A DNA stretch of 64,000 nt from Puccinellia tenuiflora. Its lineage: Eukaryota; Streptophyta; Magnoliopsida; Poales; Poaceae. The translations under genes and the position numbers were made by a program. The stretch lies in assembly GCA_012064385.1 (NCBI GenBank), contig QRDG01001525.1:1-64000 (forward strand), read 5' to 3'. A model generated the notes under the pieces. The model did not search any database. It saw only the letters and a list, made by a program, of their open reading frames with translations, and had not been told where the DNA came from. This document shows positions 34,266 through 47,170 of this stretch, piece after piece (positions within the stretch are counted from its first letter, which is position 1; each line of letters starts with the position of its first letter).

Positions 34266-35329
34266 TGTCGGAGATTGTCCCCAGGAACTAGGGGTGTCTC
34301 CAAGGTATCGTGTAAGGGGCTGAACACGGAGTCAAACAATCCACAACGTGCTCCGGCGACGGTGCTCGTCAGGCTCGCTGCGGACGACACTGCAGAGATT
34401 GACACAAGGTCTTACCCAGGTTCAGGGCCCTCTTGTGGAGGTAAAACCCCTACGTCCTGCTTTTGTGTATTGCACTGCTTGGAGAGTTTACAGTACAAGG
34501 AGAGCTTGTCGAGCTCGAGGTGGCTAGCAATGGCTACTGGCTGATCTTCAGATCTAGGGTTTTTGGGTAGGCTCCTAGACTCCAAAAACTAAACCCTTTG
34601 CTTGGGCGTGCTCCTCCTCCTTTTATAGGCGCCCTGGGCCTCTTCTGCCCAAACATTTGGGCGGGAAGGGCTACCACATGGCGACGAAGGAGGAGACGCG
34701 GTGCACCGTAAAGGTAAGGTCTACCATAAAGGTAAAGCTCGTGGACGCGGTCCACGGCAGGGGAACGGCGTCACCAAAGCTGAAAAGGGGCACCGACCAG
34801 CTGGGCAGTGGGCTGGCGCTTGCCGAGGTTGGAGGTGACCCGCGGTGACGTCGCCCTTGGAGCGTAGCTGCAGACTGTTCCCTTGTCACCAAAGAGGCAA
34901 TACTCGTTGTCCGCTTTGCTTGGCTCCGCTTTGTTGACTGCTTTATACATGGAAACGGCAACTGCGGCGTTGTCGTCATCGCGCGTAGGCACGCGCGTCA
35001 CTCTGCACACGGCGCAGAGCCCATGTGCGCTCTGCCGCGGGGGCAGAGATGGCTTCACGAGGAAAGCGCTTCGCGAGGCGAAAAGCCTCGCCAAGCCCTT
35101 CAGCTTGGTCCTTAGCAGAATTGCGGGCGGCGTCGGAGACGCCTTGTCGAGGGGCGATCCCTCGCTAAGGGAAAGAACCCTTGGCGAGGAGAAAAACCCT
35201 TCGCGAGGGGAGAAATCCTCGCGAAGCTCGCCAGGCTTGGAGAGCCTGGTCCTTAGCGAAAATCATCCAAAGAATCTTGTGGGCCCTGGCAGGCCGGCCC
35301 GTGGTACCCTGGTTTCCACTGTGCCGACA
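34266..35329 (-). repeat. 5' LTR of the Tat-type element (1,064 bp)
   Basis: It starts TGTCGGAGATTG and ends GTGCCGACA. TATA-like CTATAAAAGG lies on the minus strand near 34,620. It differs from the left LTR by a 26-bp length change and many substitutions, so either the insertion is old or the LTRs come from different copies. Confidence 0.92.
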
Positions 35330-38300
35330 CACTTAAATTCTTGTAACTCTACAAGCATCTTCACCGTACGTGATGGAATCAAACTCTTTTGATAACTTAA
35401 TTAATGTAAAGATTCCAACTTCGTTATGCTCATTTCAACCATTGAAATTTGCATACCTTTCGAGCAACTTTTGAATTTTACAAAACTCTCGGACCGTGTC
35501 GCATACACCTCCTTGATCAAACTTCCTTGAGAGGATTTTCGTTTTGTTATTCAACTACATATCAAAATATGTAACTTTTGCTAGAATTATCCGTAAAGAC
35601 TAAAGTACCGCTACATAAGATCAAAATCTTTCGTAGTCAACTCTTTGAACTTTGTCGTAAACATCTTTGCGACAAATCGAACTTTCAATGGATGTGAACA
35701 TCCATGTCTTGTTGCTAAATAGATCCATTTAAGTTTCTTTAGGCTACATGCCTTTTGAATAGATTACCAAGTCACATACTTGATATTAGTACATGGATAC
35801 TATTGTGGATATAATGGCTTATAGACAATGTACGAAGTAAGGGCCCATCATCTGCTTCCTTTAAGTTATAAGTCCTTCATTGTCAAAACAACACTTCATT
35901 CTCAAACCACAAGTTGGTCTGGGTACAAAGTTTTTAACGACCTACGTGGTTCAGTTTTGCAAACTCTTTTCGAAGTTTCTACCTCACATGTAGTGTCTTC
36001 CATTTAGTAAAAATAGGAAACCCCAGAACAACTTCCGGTGCTGCGCTACTCTGGACGTGATGATGATAATTCTCTAATCTCGTTGAGTTGCGCTGTCCTC
36101 CCACTCACCTATTTCGCAAGAATCACTTTCTCAAGAAATCCACCTTCCCGACAAACACTTTGTCCAAGGTTCGGTGACAGGAGAAATACCCAACGGTTTC
36201 TAAACATGTGTTTGCCCGATTTGGTTGTAAACATTTTACACATGCTATGTATACCAATATTTAATAAAAGACAATTTCGGGTCAGTACCCAAACCATGGT
36301 GTCAATTACAACGGATCATGATGGTGCTCCTTTAAGTGTAAAGCGGTAGTCTCTAATGCATAAACTACAAAATATAATGGCATTTTATTTATCTTACCAT
36401 GTCCAACAAGGTTTGATTATGTCTCTGGAACATTCCACACTCCTGTGGGGGTTTTATTTTTGGGAAGAATAAGTTGTGGAACAATTCTGCAACTCCTGAG
36501 ATGGTTTTGCTAAACTCGTAACTCAAATTCTTTATACTTTATGATCCAATCATAAATACTTGATCTTCTTGTATGATGTTTTCACTTCATACCAATGATA
36601 CTTTGAACTAATTCAAAAATATCAAACTCCTTTCTCTTTAAATAGACATGCTCATATATCTACTTAAAACATCGGTGGTGTGAAGGAAAATTAATCCACC
36701 ACACACGGCTACAAATAATGGACCATATACATCAATTTGTATAATCTCCAATAAATTAGTCGTCCATTCAACTTGGGCCTTTGAACGGTGTTTCAGTCAT
36801 CTTTTAGAAAAAGGGCTCATAAGCATTAATTTATTCGAAAATAAAATTAACTCCAAAATTCAATCAACATGGAGTTCCTTCATGTTTTCCTTCCCAAAAT
36901 GAACTAAAAGGTGGTGTCACAATTTAAGTGAAATTCTTTAATTTTCCGCGTTGCGACGTTTAGCATTTATAGATGTTTTATTTTTACAAAAGCGATTTAT
37001 GTTAATTCATCCATCAATTATGGAACATGGTCATAGTTTGAATAACAATTTATTCTTACAAACAACCGGAATAAAATAATAATTTATTAAGTTCTTAAAA
37101 TAAATCTTGAAGTTTTGGTTGGATGCAACGATGAACAAAATAACACTTTATTTCCATTCTTGTCGTGCATCGTCACAATATCTTCTACTAGTTCTTTTAG
37201 GCCATTGTATTTCTTTTATTGTATTTGTATGAAAAATCATACCAACCAATCTGGTATCCAAAATACCCAAGGAATACATAGTTAACTAGTAAATCACATC
37301 TATTACTTGTATATCATTTATATACATCTGAGCTAGACTTTTCTAGTCTTTTATTTTCTGCCATATACTTTTGTAATTCTATTTTCAGCATTCCCTTTCC
37401 TTTATCGAAGAATCATTAACATCAAACAATGCTAGTTGAACTAGCACATGATCCCTCGCGTGCTAGTCATACTATCACCTTTGGAGTCACATTTTGAAGT
37501 TGATTGCTTTACTCAATATCACCATATCTTTAGCATTCTTCTCGATTCCACTCTTAGCTATCTCCAAGTATAGTAAACGATTTTTACCACATACTTTTAA
37601 TTCATCCCATCATAACAATTTTGTGATGAATCTACTATAGCTCGAAGGAAGGAATTTAGAGACCAATATTAGTGTCTACAAACCTTGCATATATTCAAAA
37701 TATAAGCACACATTGTCACACTAAAATTATACTCTGCCATGTTGCCACAAGCAGGGTTTCAGATATCAATATATCTTTCACTCCTTGCTTGTATCTGAGA
37801 ACAATCCTTTTCAGCTCCCGGATTACCTTGACTCTCAAAACATTCTTTTAAGATCCGGTATTATGGAAACAAGCATGACATTAGATACTAAGTTGGAATT
37901 AGTGCTCTTTAGATCAATCAATTATTAATCATATGGAGCTAGGTTGGTTTTACAGAAAAATTTACAATAGGATTCAAAATTTAAATTTCACTAACACGGT
38001 ACCAATCATAATTGTTTTGCCAGATCATAACAGTTTTATCTCAATTAACAATCTAAGTGTAAGGTAGTTTGTGGATGCCATTGATTACTACAAATTTTGC
38101 AAATACTCTTGGATTGGTTGTTCATGATAATTGGTTCAAGTTAATCAAATTACTAATGAACTCCCACTAAACTCAACATCCCTCAAGTTGTTTAGTGACA
38201 CATGATCCAAATCCACTACACCAACTCCGATCATCACGTGAGATGATGTAGCTTCAATGTTGAACATCACCATGTTGATTATATCATCCATATGATTCAT

Positions 38301-39318
38301 GTTTAACCTGTCAGTTCTGTGTCCCGAGGCCATATCTGTACATTCTAGGATCGTCAAGCAAACCGTAGTGTTTTTGCATGTGTAAATCTGGCTTACACCC
38401 GTTGTATGTGAACGTAGAGTCTATCACACCCGATAATCATGTGGTGCTTTAAAACGACGAACTTTTGCAACAGTGCATGCTAGGGAAGAACACTTTATTA
38501 TCTTGATATTAACGAGAGAGATCACTTTATAATGCTACCGTCGCGATTACATCAAAGCAAGAATAAGGTGCATAAAAGGATAAACATCACATGCAATTCA
38601 CATTGTGACATGGTATAGCCTTTTCTTCTCATGCCTTTGATCTCCATCTCCAAAGCACCGGCATGATCTCCATCATAGCCAGCATGACGTCGCCGTCTCA
38701 TAGTTGTCTCCACCAACTATTGCTACTACGACTATTGCTACGCTTAGTGATAAAGTAAAAGAAATTACATGGCGTTGAAAATGACACACAGGTCATACAA
38801 TAATAATGAGACAACCATATGGCTCCTGCCGGTCGCCGTACTCATCGACATGCAAGTCATGAAAGATTACAAATATGATCATTGCATACAATATCACAAA
38901 TCACGTTTTGGCCATACCATATGACAAACCCTGCAAAAACAAGTTAGACGTCTTCTACTTTGTTTATGCAATTTTTACGTGGCTTCTATGGGTCATGAGA
39001 TAGAACCGTTCTAATCTACGCAAAGCCACAACGGTGATATAAAAGTTGCTTATTTACTCATCCTTTTTAAAGGCATTCCATTGCAGATTGCATCGCACTA
39101 TAGCTAGAGAAACAGACACCCGCCAGCCACATATGCAATACAAGTTGCACGTCAAGTGTGGAACCGGTCTCTCGTACGTGGACGAGTAAAGTTGGTCCGG
39201 GCTGCTTCAATCCAACTATCCCATGAGATACAAAATACACGCGAGGAGGTAGCAACAAGAACATCAACGCCCATAACTCATTGTGTTTTAATCGCACCAA
39301 CATCTACGAATAGATCTA
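35330..39318 (-). mobile_element. Degraded copia-like internal region, minus orientation
   Basis: About 4 kb of AT-rich DNA with no open frame above about 120 codons. The orientation and class are inferred from the tRNA-Met primer site at its right edge and the adjacent LTR with a minus-strand TATA box. I could not recover gag or pol motifs, so the region may be a non-autonomous or heavily mutated element. The left edge is cut by the Tat LTR. Confidence 0.45.
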
Positions 39319-39331
39319 GGCTCTGATACCA
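39319..39331 (-). other. tRNA-iMet-type primer-binding site
   Basis: The minus strand reads TGGTATCAGAGCC, the canonical copia primer site complementary to initiator tRNA-Met. It sits next to the LTR end (..GAACCCATCA). Confidence 0.85.
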
Positions 39332-39332
39332 C

Positions 39333-40170
39333 TGATGGGTTCATTTCATAGAATTTTTTTTCCTACGTAACAAGCCGAAGAAACCCAACGAATCCAGATC
39401 TATTAGATGAAGGTAGCGAGTATTAGATCCAATCTACTAACCCTCGAAGAGAAAAACAAAAGCGTTTTGTTGATGCAGCGGTTGGCTAGTCGATCCCCGC
39501 AACTAGACTTATCTAGTCGCTATGAGATGTATTATCCTTTGAGGTCCAATCCGATGAAGCGCCGCACGAGAAGCAACTCTGCAGTTTCCACACGTACATC
39601 TCGATCAAGACTTCTTTTCCTTGATCACACAAGCGAGGAAGAAGTGGCTCGTGAGATCCCAGCAGCACGATCGTGTGGTGGTGGATATGGTGGAGAAATT
39701 TCGACAGGGCTTCGCCAAGCAGATGTGGGAGAGAGGAGGGAGGTGGGAGAGGGAGGCGGCGGCTAGGGCTCAAGGGTGTCAGGACCCAGCCCTCCCCTCC
39801 CTCTTATATAGGCGTGGGGGGCAGCCTTGGCCCCTCCTCCAAGCGCTAGGGTCGGCGGCCAAGAGGGGACTTCCCCCCAAGGCACCCCCTAGGGTTTGGG
39901 TTGCCCCCCCACCTCCTTTGGCCGCATGGGCCTTGGGGACCTGGTGCGGCCAGCCCAAGTGGGCTGCTGCATGTCCCTTGGTCCATGTGGGCCATGAGGT
40001 CAGGTGGGTCCCACTTTGGAACCTTCCGGAACCTCCTAGAATCTTTCCGGTACCTTGCCGGAAAATTCCTGAACTTTTTTGGAACCCTGGAAACCACTTT
40101 CCTTATATGGAACTTTATCTCTGGACTCTTTCGGATCTCCTCGTGATATCTAGGATCTCATCCGAGACTC
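39333..40170 (-). repeat. Partial copia LTR, minus orientation
   Basis: The LTR 3' end lies at 39,333-39,336. CCTATATAAGAGGG on the minus strand near 39,800 is a TATA box followed by a GC-rich leader. The far end (near 40,170, GGATCTCATCCGAGACTC) resembles BARE/Angela-type LTR sequence, but the 5' terminus is not seen. It is cut off by the gypsy 3' fragment. Confidence 0.55.
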
Positions 40171-40233
40171 ATAAAAAATTATTTGTTATCACTTACCTAC
40201 TTGAGGACGAGTAGGAGTTAAGCTTGGGGATGC
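40171..40233 (+). mobile_element. Last about 60 bp of a gypsy internal domain with purine tract
   Basis: It ends GACGAGTAGGAGTTAAGCTTGGGGATGC directly before the LTR start. TTAAGCTTGGGGATG is the purine-tract region also seen (reversed) next to the E1 3' LTR. The rest of the internal domain is missing to the left. Confidence 0.7.
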
Positions 40234-41832
40234 TGATACGTCTCAAACGTATCTTTAATTTTTGAGTGATCCATGCTAGTTTCGTGTTATTGTCACATGT
40301 TTTTACTATCATTTATATCATTATTATGCATTTTGTCGGACTAACCTATTGACAAGATTCCAAGTGCCAGTTCCCTGTTTCAGCTATCCTTTTGTTTCAG
40401 AAATTTACTTCTGGAAATATTCTCGGAATTGGACCAAAATTTATGGGGATTATTTTTACGCCAAGACGAAGACGGAGTCCGAAGGGCAGCCGCGGAGGCG
40501 ACCCACAGGGCGCAGGCGGCCTCCTGCAGCGGCCTAGGGGGGACCCGCGGGTGGGACCCGCCCCTACCCTTGGGGCACCTCCTCGGCCCCCTCCGACGCC
40601 TATAAAATCAGAAATAACCTTAAAACGTCGAGGTGGCCATTATTTTCTAGAAACTCGACCCCGACGCGCCGTCACCGAAAACCCAAGTTCAGGGTCCAAT
40701 CTGAAGCTGATCCCGGCACTCTTCCGGAGGGGAGATCGATCCCGGAGGGCTCTTCATCATCATTTCCTCCTCCGGGATGATTTGTGAGTAGTCTCACGTT
40801 GGACTACGGTTCCATGGCAGTAGCTAGTTGGTAGTCTCTCTCTCTTGTGATTCATGTCTTATGATCTTGTGAGCTGCCTAACATAATCAAGATCGATTAT
40901 TGTAATGCTATGTGATGTGTTTGCTGGAATCCGATGGATTATGAAGTTATGTTCAGATTGTGAATGATTCTTATATGAGTTATTTATGTTCTTGCATCCT
41001 CTCCGATGTGCGTAGTTACTTTGGCCAAGTGATTGTGTGTATCTCCAAGAAAGGGTATTTATGCTAGATAGTGGGTTCATGCCCCCTTTTGTTCGTGGGC
41101 ACGAGTGACAGAAACGTCTAAGGGCGAGGGTGTGCTGTTGCTACTAAGGGTAAAACAGCGGTGTTAATGTCTCTTTTGATATTAGTATTGCTTACTTCAT
41201 GCACTTTACTTAATGCAATTGTCTGTTGCTTGCAACTTAATACCGTTTGGGTGACAGGCTGGATAGCGATCCCACAGTGGACTTCTTAGACAAAGACGCA
41301 GTTGAACTGAACGGTCTTTGTTCCTTGTCGTGATGCCTCCATAAATATTATCATGTCCTTTTTGTCATAGCTAAATTGGGTTTGTGTCATGATCTTGTCA
41401 ATTGCCTAGCTGTAATTCGTTCACCCATCACATGCATATTTTATTTACTTGATAGACTCCACTAGTGAACCCATGGACCCCGGTCCATCTTTTTACATTG
41501 TTTACAACCTCATTTACTTGCTTTTAATTATCATTATTCCTCTGGTCACTTTTCATATTTCATCTATTTCATCATATAATTAACCGCTTTGTTTTCTGCG
41601 AGACCGGAAAGATTGACAACCTTTCCGCCGTTGGGGGCAAAGTATTTTGGTTGAGTATGTGCAGGTCCACGTCTATTGAAGGTCAAGCGGCAGAGATCTT
41701 CAACATTCACCTCGTTGTTGATTTCAAAGTCCTACTGGTTCGATAAACCTCGGTTTGTTAAACGAGGGAAAACTGCTACTAGCTGCAATTCCGCCTTCGC
41801 TTGGGGCACCACCCAACTTATTTAATATAGCA
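40234..41832 (+). repeat. Gypsy 3' LTR (Athila/Sabrina-like), plus orientation
   Basis: It starts TGATACGTCTCAAACGTATC and carries the same landmarks as the LTRs at 8.7-12.0 kb but on the opposite strand (CACTAGTGAACCCATGGACC near 41,460; CTGGTTCGATAAACCTCGG near 41,735). The right boundary is approximate: copia gag coding starts at about 41,835. It is the only remnant of its element besides the purine tract. Confidence 0.82.
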
Positions 41833-41837
41833 GCAGG

Positions 41838-42244
41838 GTGTTGTAAAGGAGATGTGCTCATCTCAGAGTAGATCACGTATTGTGAATCTCCGTACCAGGC
41901 TGAACCAGACCCGGAAGGAGAACAAGACCGGTGTAGTGTATTTCAGCCAGATTAAGACTCTCGCCGATGAGATGGCGACTGCCGGCAAGCCTCTTGACAC
42001 TAAAGATATCATCTCATATGTACTTGCTGGTCTCGATGAAGAATACGATTGTTTTGTTGCTTCCATCAATGCCTTGATCAAGGCTCAGGAGTCCATCAGT
42101 GTGAGTGAGTTGTACTCAATGTTTATCTCTTATGAGGCTCGGCTTGAAAACAGGAACACTAGTGGCAGCTCATCTGTCAATGCAGCAACCCATGGTGGTC
42201 GTGGTTACTGTGGCCAGGATGGTCTCGGTGGAGGGCGTGGTGGC
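41838..42244 (+). pseudogene. Copia Gag, N-terminal-truncated fragment (UBN2-type)
   Basis: The open frame reads MCSSQSRSRIVNLRTRLNQT, then YFSQIKTLADEMATAGKPLD, TKDIISYVLAGLDEEYDCFV and ISVSELYSMFISYEARLE: the central and C-terminal part of copia Gag. A Gly-rich tail (GGRG) follows and is cut at 42,244 by E1. The first half of the Gag helix domain is missing. It continues at 57,202. Confidence 0.88.
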
Positions 42245-43807
42245 TGATGGCCTTTTACGTAGTTACCTGCGTCAAATGAATATGGTTAGGTTGAGACTCC
42301 AAGTGCAGAGTGTATAGTATAGGAAAGACAGTTTTTCCCACGAGGGGTGACTCGAGGGTTTAATTATGTATAGTATAGAAACAATGATGGATGATATTTT
42401 TGGGTTTTGTATTGTGAATGCAAGATATAAAAGTATTTTTGTATTTTCGGATTTTTAAATGGCAGAAAATGGAAAATGGATAAAAGTTGTTGGAAAGGTG
42501 TTTCTTATGATTAAAAATGGACCGGGGTTCATGGTTTCACAAATGCACTCTCTCTTTAATAAAGTGGTAGACAATGGAACACTAGAATTAACATATGAGA
42601 TTGCAACAAAAAGGTTTCATGACAAGTTACTAATTATATGGGCATCACATCCTAACATAGAGATCTTTTGTTTATTAATCTCTCTTACACTCCACCAAGA
42701 TGTGAATTAAATCTTAGCACCTCAGTAATTAAGATAAATCAGAGCATAGCTTTAAGTCTTATGACATGAAGTTAAAATAAGAACATGCTAGATCTAGTCA
42801 TGGAGAAGTGGCAATGGTCACACCCACGCCCCCGGTAGCATGGTATTTTTCTTTATCCCTAGTGAGGCAACAAAGTAAAGTAAAAATACCCAAGTGGATC
42901 GCGGAACTTCTTTCACCTTCACCGCACTAGCCACCCCCTCATTACTCCAACTAATGCACACGTTCCCCCACACACGCTCTCATAAACATACTTGATCAAA
43001 ACAAGTAGACAAGAACGGGGTACATAATATGCATCTACTTTCATAACTGAAACAAAACAATTGCAATCTCAAACATATATTAACTCATAAAGAGATCCAC
43101 CACAAAGGAATTACATAGATGACCGTAATCATGTTCGGCAGCTCATACAGTGCTAATTAGTGATGCTCCAAGAGAGGAGAGATACATAAGTTACTTCCAC
43201 AAACACATAGGCCAGGGGTGGACTACTCCCTCTTCATCATGGAGATGGTGGAGATGTCGTTGGGGGAGATGGAGACCACACCGGCAGCGCCCCGCCGGAG
43301 TTTTCCCCCTCCAATCTACAACTCCAGGTCTCTGTTTCGTGGTTTCTATGTTTCGGCGGCGCTCTCCTCTGGAAAACGTCGGGGGGCTATTTTTATAGGC
43401 GTTTTTAGGTCAAGACAGAGGCGTGGGGACGAAGATCGACGGCAACGGAGCCTCGAGGCCCAAAAGAGGGGTCCCCACGCGGCCAAGGAATCTGGCCGCG
43501 TGGGACCACCTAATTTGGTCCTTAGGCCTCCTCTCGTGTGCTTCCTTGACGCCCAAGCTTCGTTCCTTCCAAAAAATGATGCTCGTAAATTTTCAGGTCA
43601 TTTGGACGTCGTTTGGGTCCCTGAAACATCAAAATATAGAAAATAGGGTTTTCTGCCAGTGTAGGGTTAATTCCAGAAAAAAATAGGAAAACTGTGAAAT
43701 CTTCCCAAAATCATTATAAAACAATGATATAACCTTTATATGATACAAATATGATTGAAATATGAGTATTATAATGCAAAGTTCATGTATGCATTTTACA
43801 TGCATCA
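42245..43807 (-). repeat. E1 3' LTR (1,563 bp)
   Basis: It matches the 5' LTR base for base over most of its length but lacks about 180 bp present at 55,578-55,780. The deletion site (42,360-42,380) carries TATGTATAGTATAG, a copy of sequence just upstream (42,310). A TATA-like box lies on the minus strand near 43,395. Confidence 0.95.
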
Positions 43808-46259
43808 ACATCCCCAAGCTTAACCTATACTCGTCCTCGAGTATAAAGGTGATAAAACCAACATGGACTTTGCATTTTAAGACTAACAATGGATATAAAA
43901 AATGATTACTATTGCTACATAAAGTCAAATGATTCATTCTTTAAAGGAGTAGCAATATGCAAGATAGACTATGAAGTGATATCAATTACTAAATGCAAGG
44001 ATGTTCAATGATAATTCACAAAGTGTAACATAGAAGAAAGTACTATGGACCAAATGTATGCATAATGAAAAGTAAAAACATCCTATAATGGTCATAGAGT
44101 ATTCTTATAAAACTGAATATAAAAGTGGACACTTTGGAAAGATATATATATATATATATATGATTAGAGGTAAAACATGAACAAGTTTCATCTAACTTCC
44201 AAATACTTCTACTTAAGTTAATGTTTGCAATGTGGTATTGGTGTCAAGCTCTCATTACCCCTTATCATAACATCTTGAATGGTTAAAGTTTAAAGTGAAA
44301 GCAAATATGAGTAGTGTGCTTGACAAAGAAATGGTTGAAAGTCTCATGCCCCGTGAATACGAGTACCTACACCATGGTGTTACTCAACTTGGGATACAAA
44401 GCAAGTTCAAGTAAAAGTCATTGTATAATAGCGTCATCAAGAGGGTCAACTGGGGTACCTCTTGTCCCAGGACATGGAACAAGCCCATGTCAAAATGACA
44501 AGACAAACAAACATAATGAACAATCTCAACACCCTTTTTATTTACTATTGATATAGCTTTTTATTATGAGGTGCATCACTGAAGGTTCACATAGCATGTA
44601 AGTAAATTTCCACCATGGCAGCATGGCTTAGATTAGCGGCCCAGGTGTCTCTCTAGCCATTTGTACAAAATACTTAAACTTACTTAGTTTCCACATTTAT
44701 TTGGCACTATGATAGGCATCCATAAACAAAAGTACATGATATCAACTAAATATAATTATGAGCATGTTGAAAGCTTGCCATGTGACAGCACATTTGGGCT
44801 AACTATCAACCAAGACTCTTGTCAATCTCACAACTTCATAATTTTAATCACAATGGTTCATGTTTATTAAATGCAATAGTAAGGTGTGAGAGCTATTTAA
44901 CCAACTTTCCGATAATAATCAATAACATAAGCATTTTAATTCAGAGGTATAGATAATACAAAGTAACATGATAAACATACTCGAAATAGCATAAAGCTAA
45001 TAGGTATATATGGTGGACTCACTGGAAGAACTTTGGTTGAAGGTGTTGGAAAACAAGTTTTTACTTGTTGGAATTTTTTGGGCTAGCAAAAGGGAGAAAG
45101 TTGACCGTCTAAATGCATGCACAAGTGTCCATAGAACTAACCAATCCATGTTAAACAAAGTAAAGTAACATTCAACATCAAAACACAAATAAGAGATAGC
45201 TCTTGATAAAGCACTTGCAAATTAATACTCATTAAAAAGCACATCAATTATGCAACTATATGTATCTTTTTAAATCAACTCAAACATCCCTTTCCCAATC
45301 TTATTATAGCATCTAACTTAATTCAACCCAAACTTCCAGTAGCTCTCTCATTTAAAAATGATAGTGGTGGTCTCAAAACAAAAATCAAACCAAAATAAAA
45401 AGCAAATAAAAGACGCTCCAAGTTTATGCGATAAAGTGCATTGATCGAAAAACAGAAGTTAGACGTGTGCAAACCGAGAGTGTGTTGGTCCAGTCAGGTT
45501 GTCTTCACATCCCTAAGCTTATAGTTGCATCCTTGAATATCTCTTGGTGCATCTCCTCTAATCCCTGTGAAAAAACTTCAAAACACTGTTTCTCCCATTT
45601 CTTTTCTGTGGGGTGACATTAGTAGTGATAGACAAATGAATTACTTGCTGCATAGAATCCTTAGAAAAAAATTCGTATTAATGTCCAGAGAGTGTATAAT
45701 GTTTTATGCCTACTTATAAACTCAATTGGATGAAAAAGATTCAAGTTAAAAGTTCAAAGAATGCATCAAACAAAATGGGACAGAATCTGTCCAGAAAATT
45801 AGCAGCAGCGAAACGCATTTTTCTACCTGACTTAAACATTTCTAAAAATACCAAAATAATTCAGGCATACAGAGGACGAAAAGTTTCAGTTACAGTAAAA
45901 ATTTCAGATCATTCGGAGTTACATAATAGGAATTAAAAATCAAACCATGAAAATATTTGTGCTGGAATAAAATCTCCGAATGCAAATAGCAACTTTTTCA
46001 TACCAAAATAGGTAAAACTTGGAACTTTATTAAAAATTACAAAAACAAAACTAAAAAATAAGTCTCTTGTTACAGAAAGAGGACACAAAGAAAATCAAAA
46101 ATAAAAACAACCGGGTTGCCTCCCGTAAAGCGCTTTCTTTATAGCCATATAGCTAGGCTTCTTACTTGATACTTATTGTGGACGAAGCTCATGAGGGAAC
46201 TTGAACTTTGGTGTGTCCCTCTTCCTTGGGAAATGTTCCATGCACTTCTTGTGTGGAAA
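43808..46259. other. Non-coding 3' internal part of E1
   Basis: About 2.45 kb with no ORF above about 100 codons. It begins beside the LTR with the purine tract (minus strand TTAAGCTTGGGGATGT). It includes an (AT)10 microsatellite at 44,142-44,161. Just downstream of the protease stop, GCGCTTTACGGGAGGCAACC (minus strand, near 46,110-46,130) is a conserved non-coding motif of this element group. Confidence 0.7.
44142..44161. repeat. (AT)10 microsatellite
   Basis: Twenty bases of alternating A and T inside the non-coding part of E1. Confidence 0.95.
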
Positions 46260-46974
46260 CTAAAACTTCACATTCCCTTCTTTTGAATCAATGATAGCAC
46301 CTGTGGTACGGAGAAAAGGTCTTCCAAGAATAATTGGACTAGAGGTTTTATTCCCCATATCCATGATTAGAAAGTCAACAGGTAAAAACGTCATATGCAA
46401 CTCTACCATAACATCACTTACATTTTCTAAAGCATGTTTAATGGAATCATCAGCAAGTGCAAGTTCAATAGAGCATTTTTCAAGATTCTTTAATTCAAGA
46501 ACTTCATATAATTCTTTAGATAAAACAGAGACACTAGATCCTAGATCTAATATAGCATGGTGTGTCTCTTTTCCAATGGTTACTAGTACTTTGGGAATCC
46601 ATACATCCCCAAGCTTAGGTGGTATCATAGCTTCTTGGTTGTACCTAGCAATTTTTTTTAAATGATTAGCAATATAAGAACCAAAACCTGCTTGGTCATA
46701 GTTGATGGAAGGATCACTTGCAACTTTTTGTGAGATAGATATAAATTCATGCAAGCTACAATTATCTAAGTCAAGTAATGGTTCCTTGACTTCACTAAGC
46801 ATTTTAACTTCCTCAAATTTTCTCTCTTTCATTACCATAATAGTTTCCTTAGCAACTCTCTCTTGCTCATGAATGTGTTCCCAAGATTTATTTATAACCA
46901 CTTGGCAATATTTAATTGTTTCCTCATATTTTTGAGTTGTAATGGTGTTCTTTAATGAGGAAACTTCCTTAGTG
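46260..46974 (-). pseudogene. E1 Gag C-terminus and retropepsin (second part, split by E2)
   Basis: The minus-strand frame continues E1 Gag after the E2 insertion (TKEVSSLKNTITTQKYEETI). It then reads a linker (PLLDLDNCSLHEFISISQKV) and the aspartic protease: HHAILDLGSSVSVLSKELYE is the active site and SPIILGRPFLRTTGAIIDSK the flap/C-terminal motif. It ends NVKF then stop at 46,260, with no RT following. The protease itself is open, but with Gag interrupted upstream it cannot be made from this copy. Confidence 0.85.
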
Positions 46975-46979
46975 AGCTG

Positions 46980-47170
46980 TGATGACCCACAAGTGTAGGG
47001 GATCGCAACAGTCTTCGTGGGTAGTTTGACCCTAATTTATTGATTCGACACAAGGGGAGCCAAAGAATATTTATAAGCCTTCGCAGTTGAGTTGTCAATT
47101 CAACCACACCTGAAAAGGATATCTCTCGAAGCAATTTATCAGTACTAACAGTGATTTGATGGCAGCAGTA
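46980..47170 (-). repeat. E2 3' LTR remnant (191 bp)
   Basis: It matches the first 190 bp of the 5' LTR (TGATGACCCACAAGTGTAGGG ... TTGATGGCAG) with a few substitutions, then diverges at about 47,170. The missing 1.2 kb and the purine tract imply an internal deletion after insertion. Confidence 0.93.

Larger units (their letters stand above)
23768..35329 (-). mobile_element. Tat-lineage gypsy retrotransposon, polymerase-less, with antisense ORF; probably chimeric
   Basis: LTRs at 23,768-24,857 (3' LTR) and 34,266-35,329 (5' LTR) both start TGTCGGAGATTGTCCCC and end GTGCCGACA. The primer site lies inside the right LTR and the purine tract inside the left one, so the element runs on the minus strand. 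Contents in that sense: Gag-protease (duplicated), about 0.9 kb non-coding, then a long plus-strand antisense ORF next to the 3' LTR, the layout of Tat elements such as Grande and RIRE2. No RT, RNase H or integrase motif is present. The 5-bp flanks differ (ATCGT left, CACTT right) and the surroundings are different TEs, so the two ends probably did not arise from one insertion. TATA-like CTATAAAAGG sits on the minus strand in both LTRs. Confidence 0.85.
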
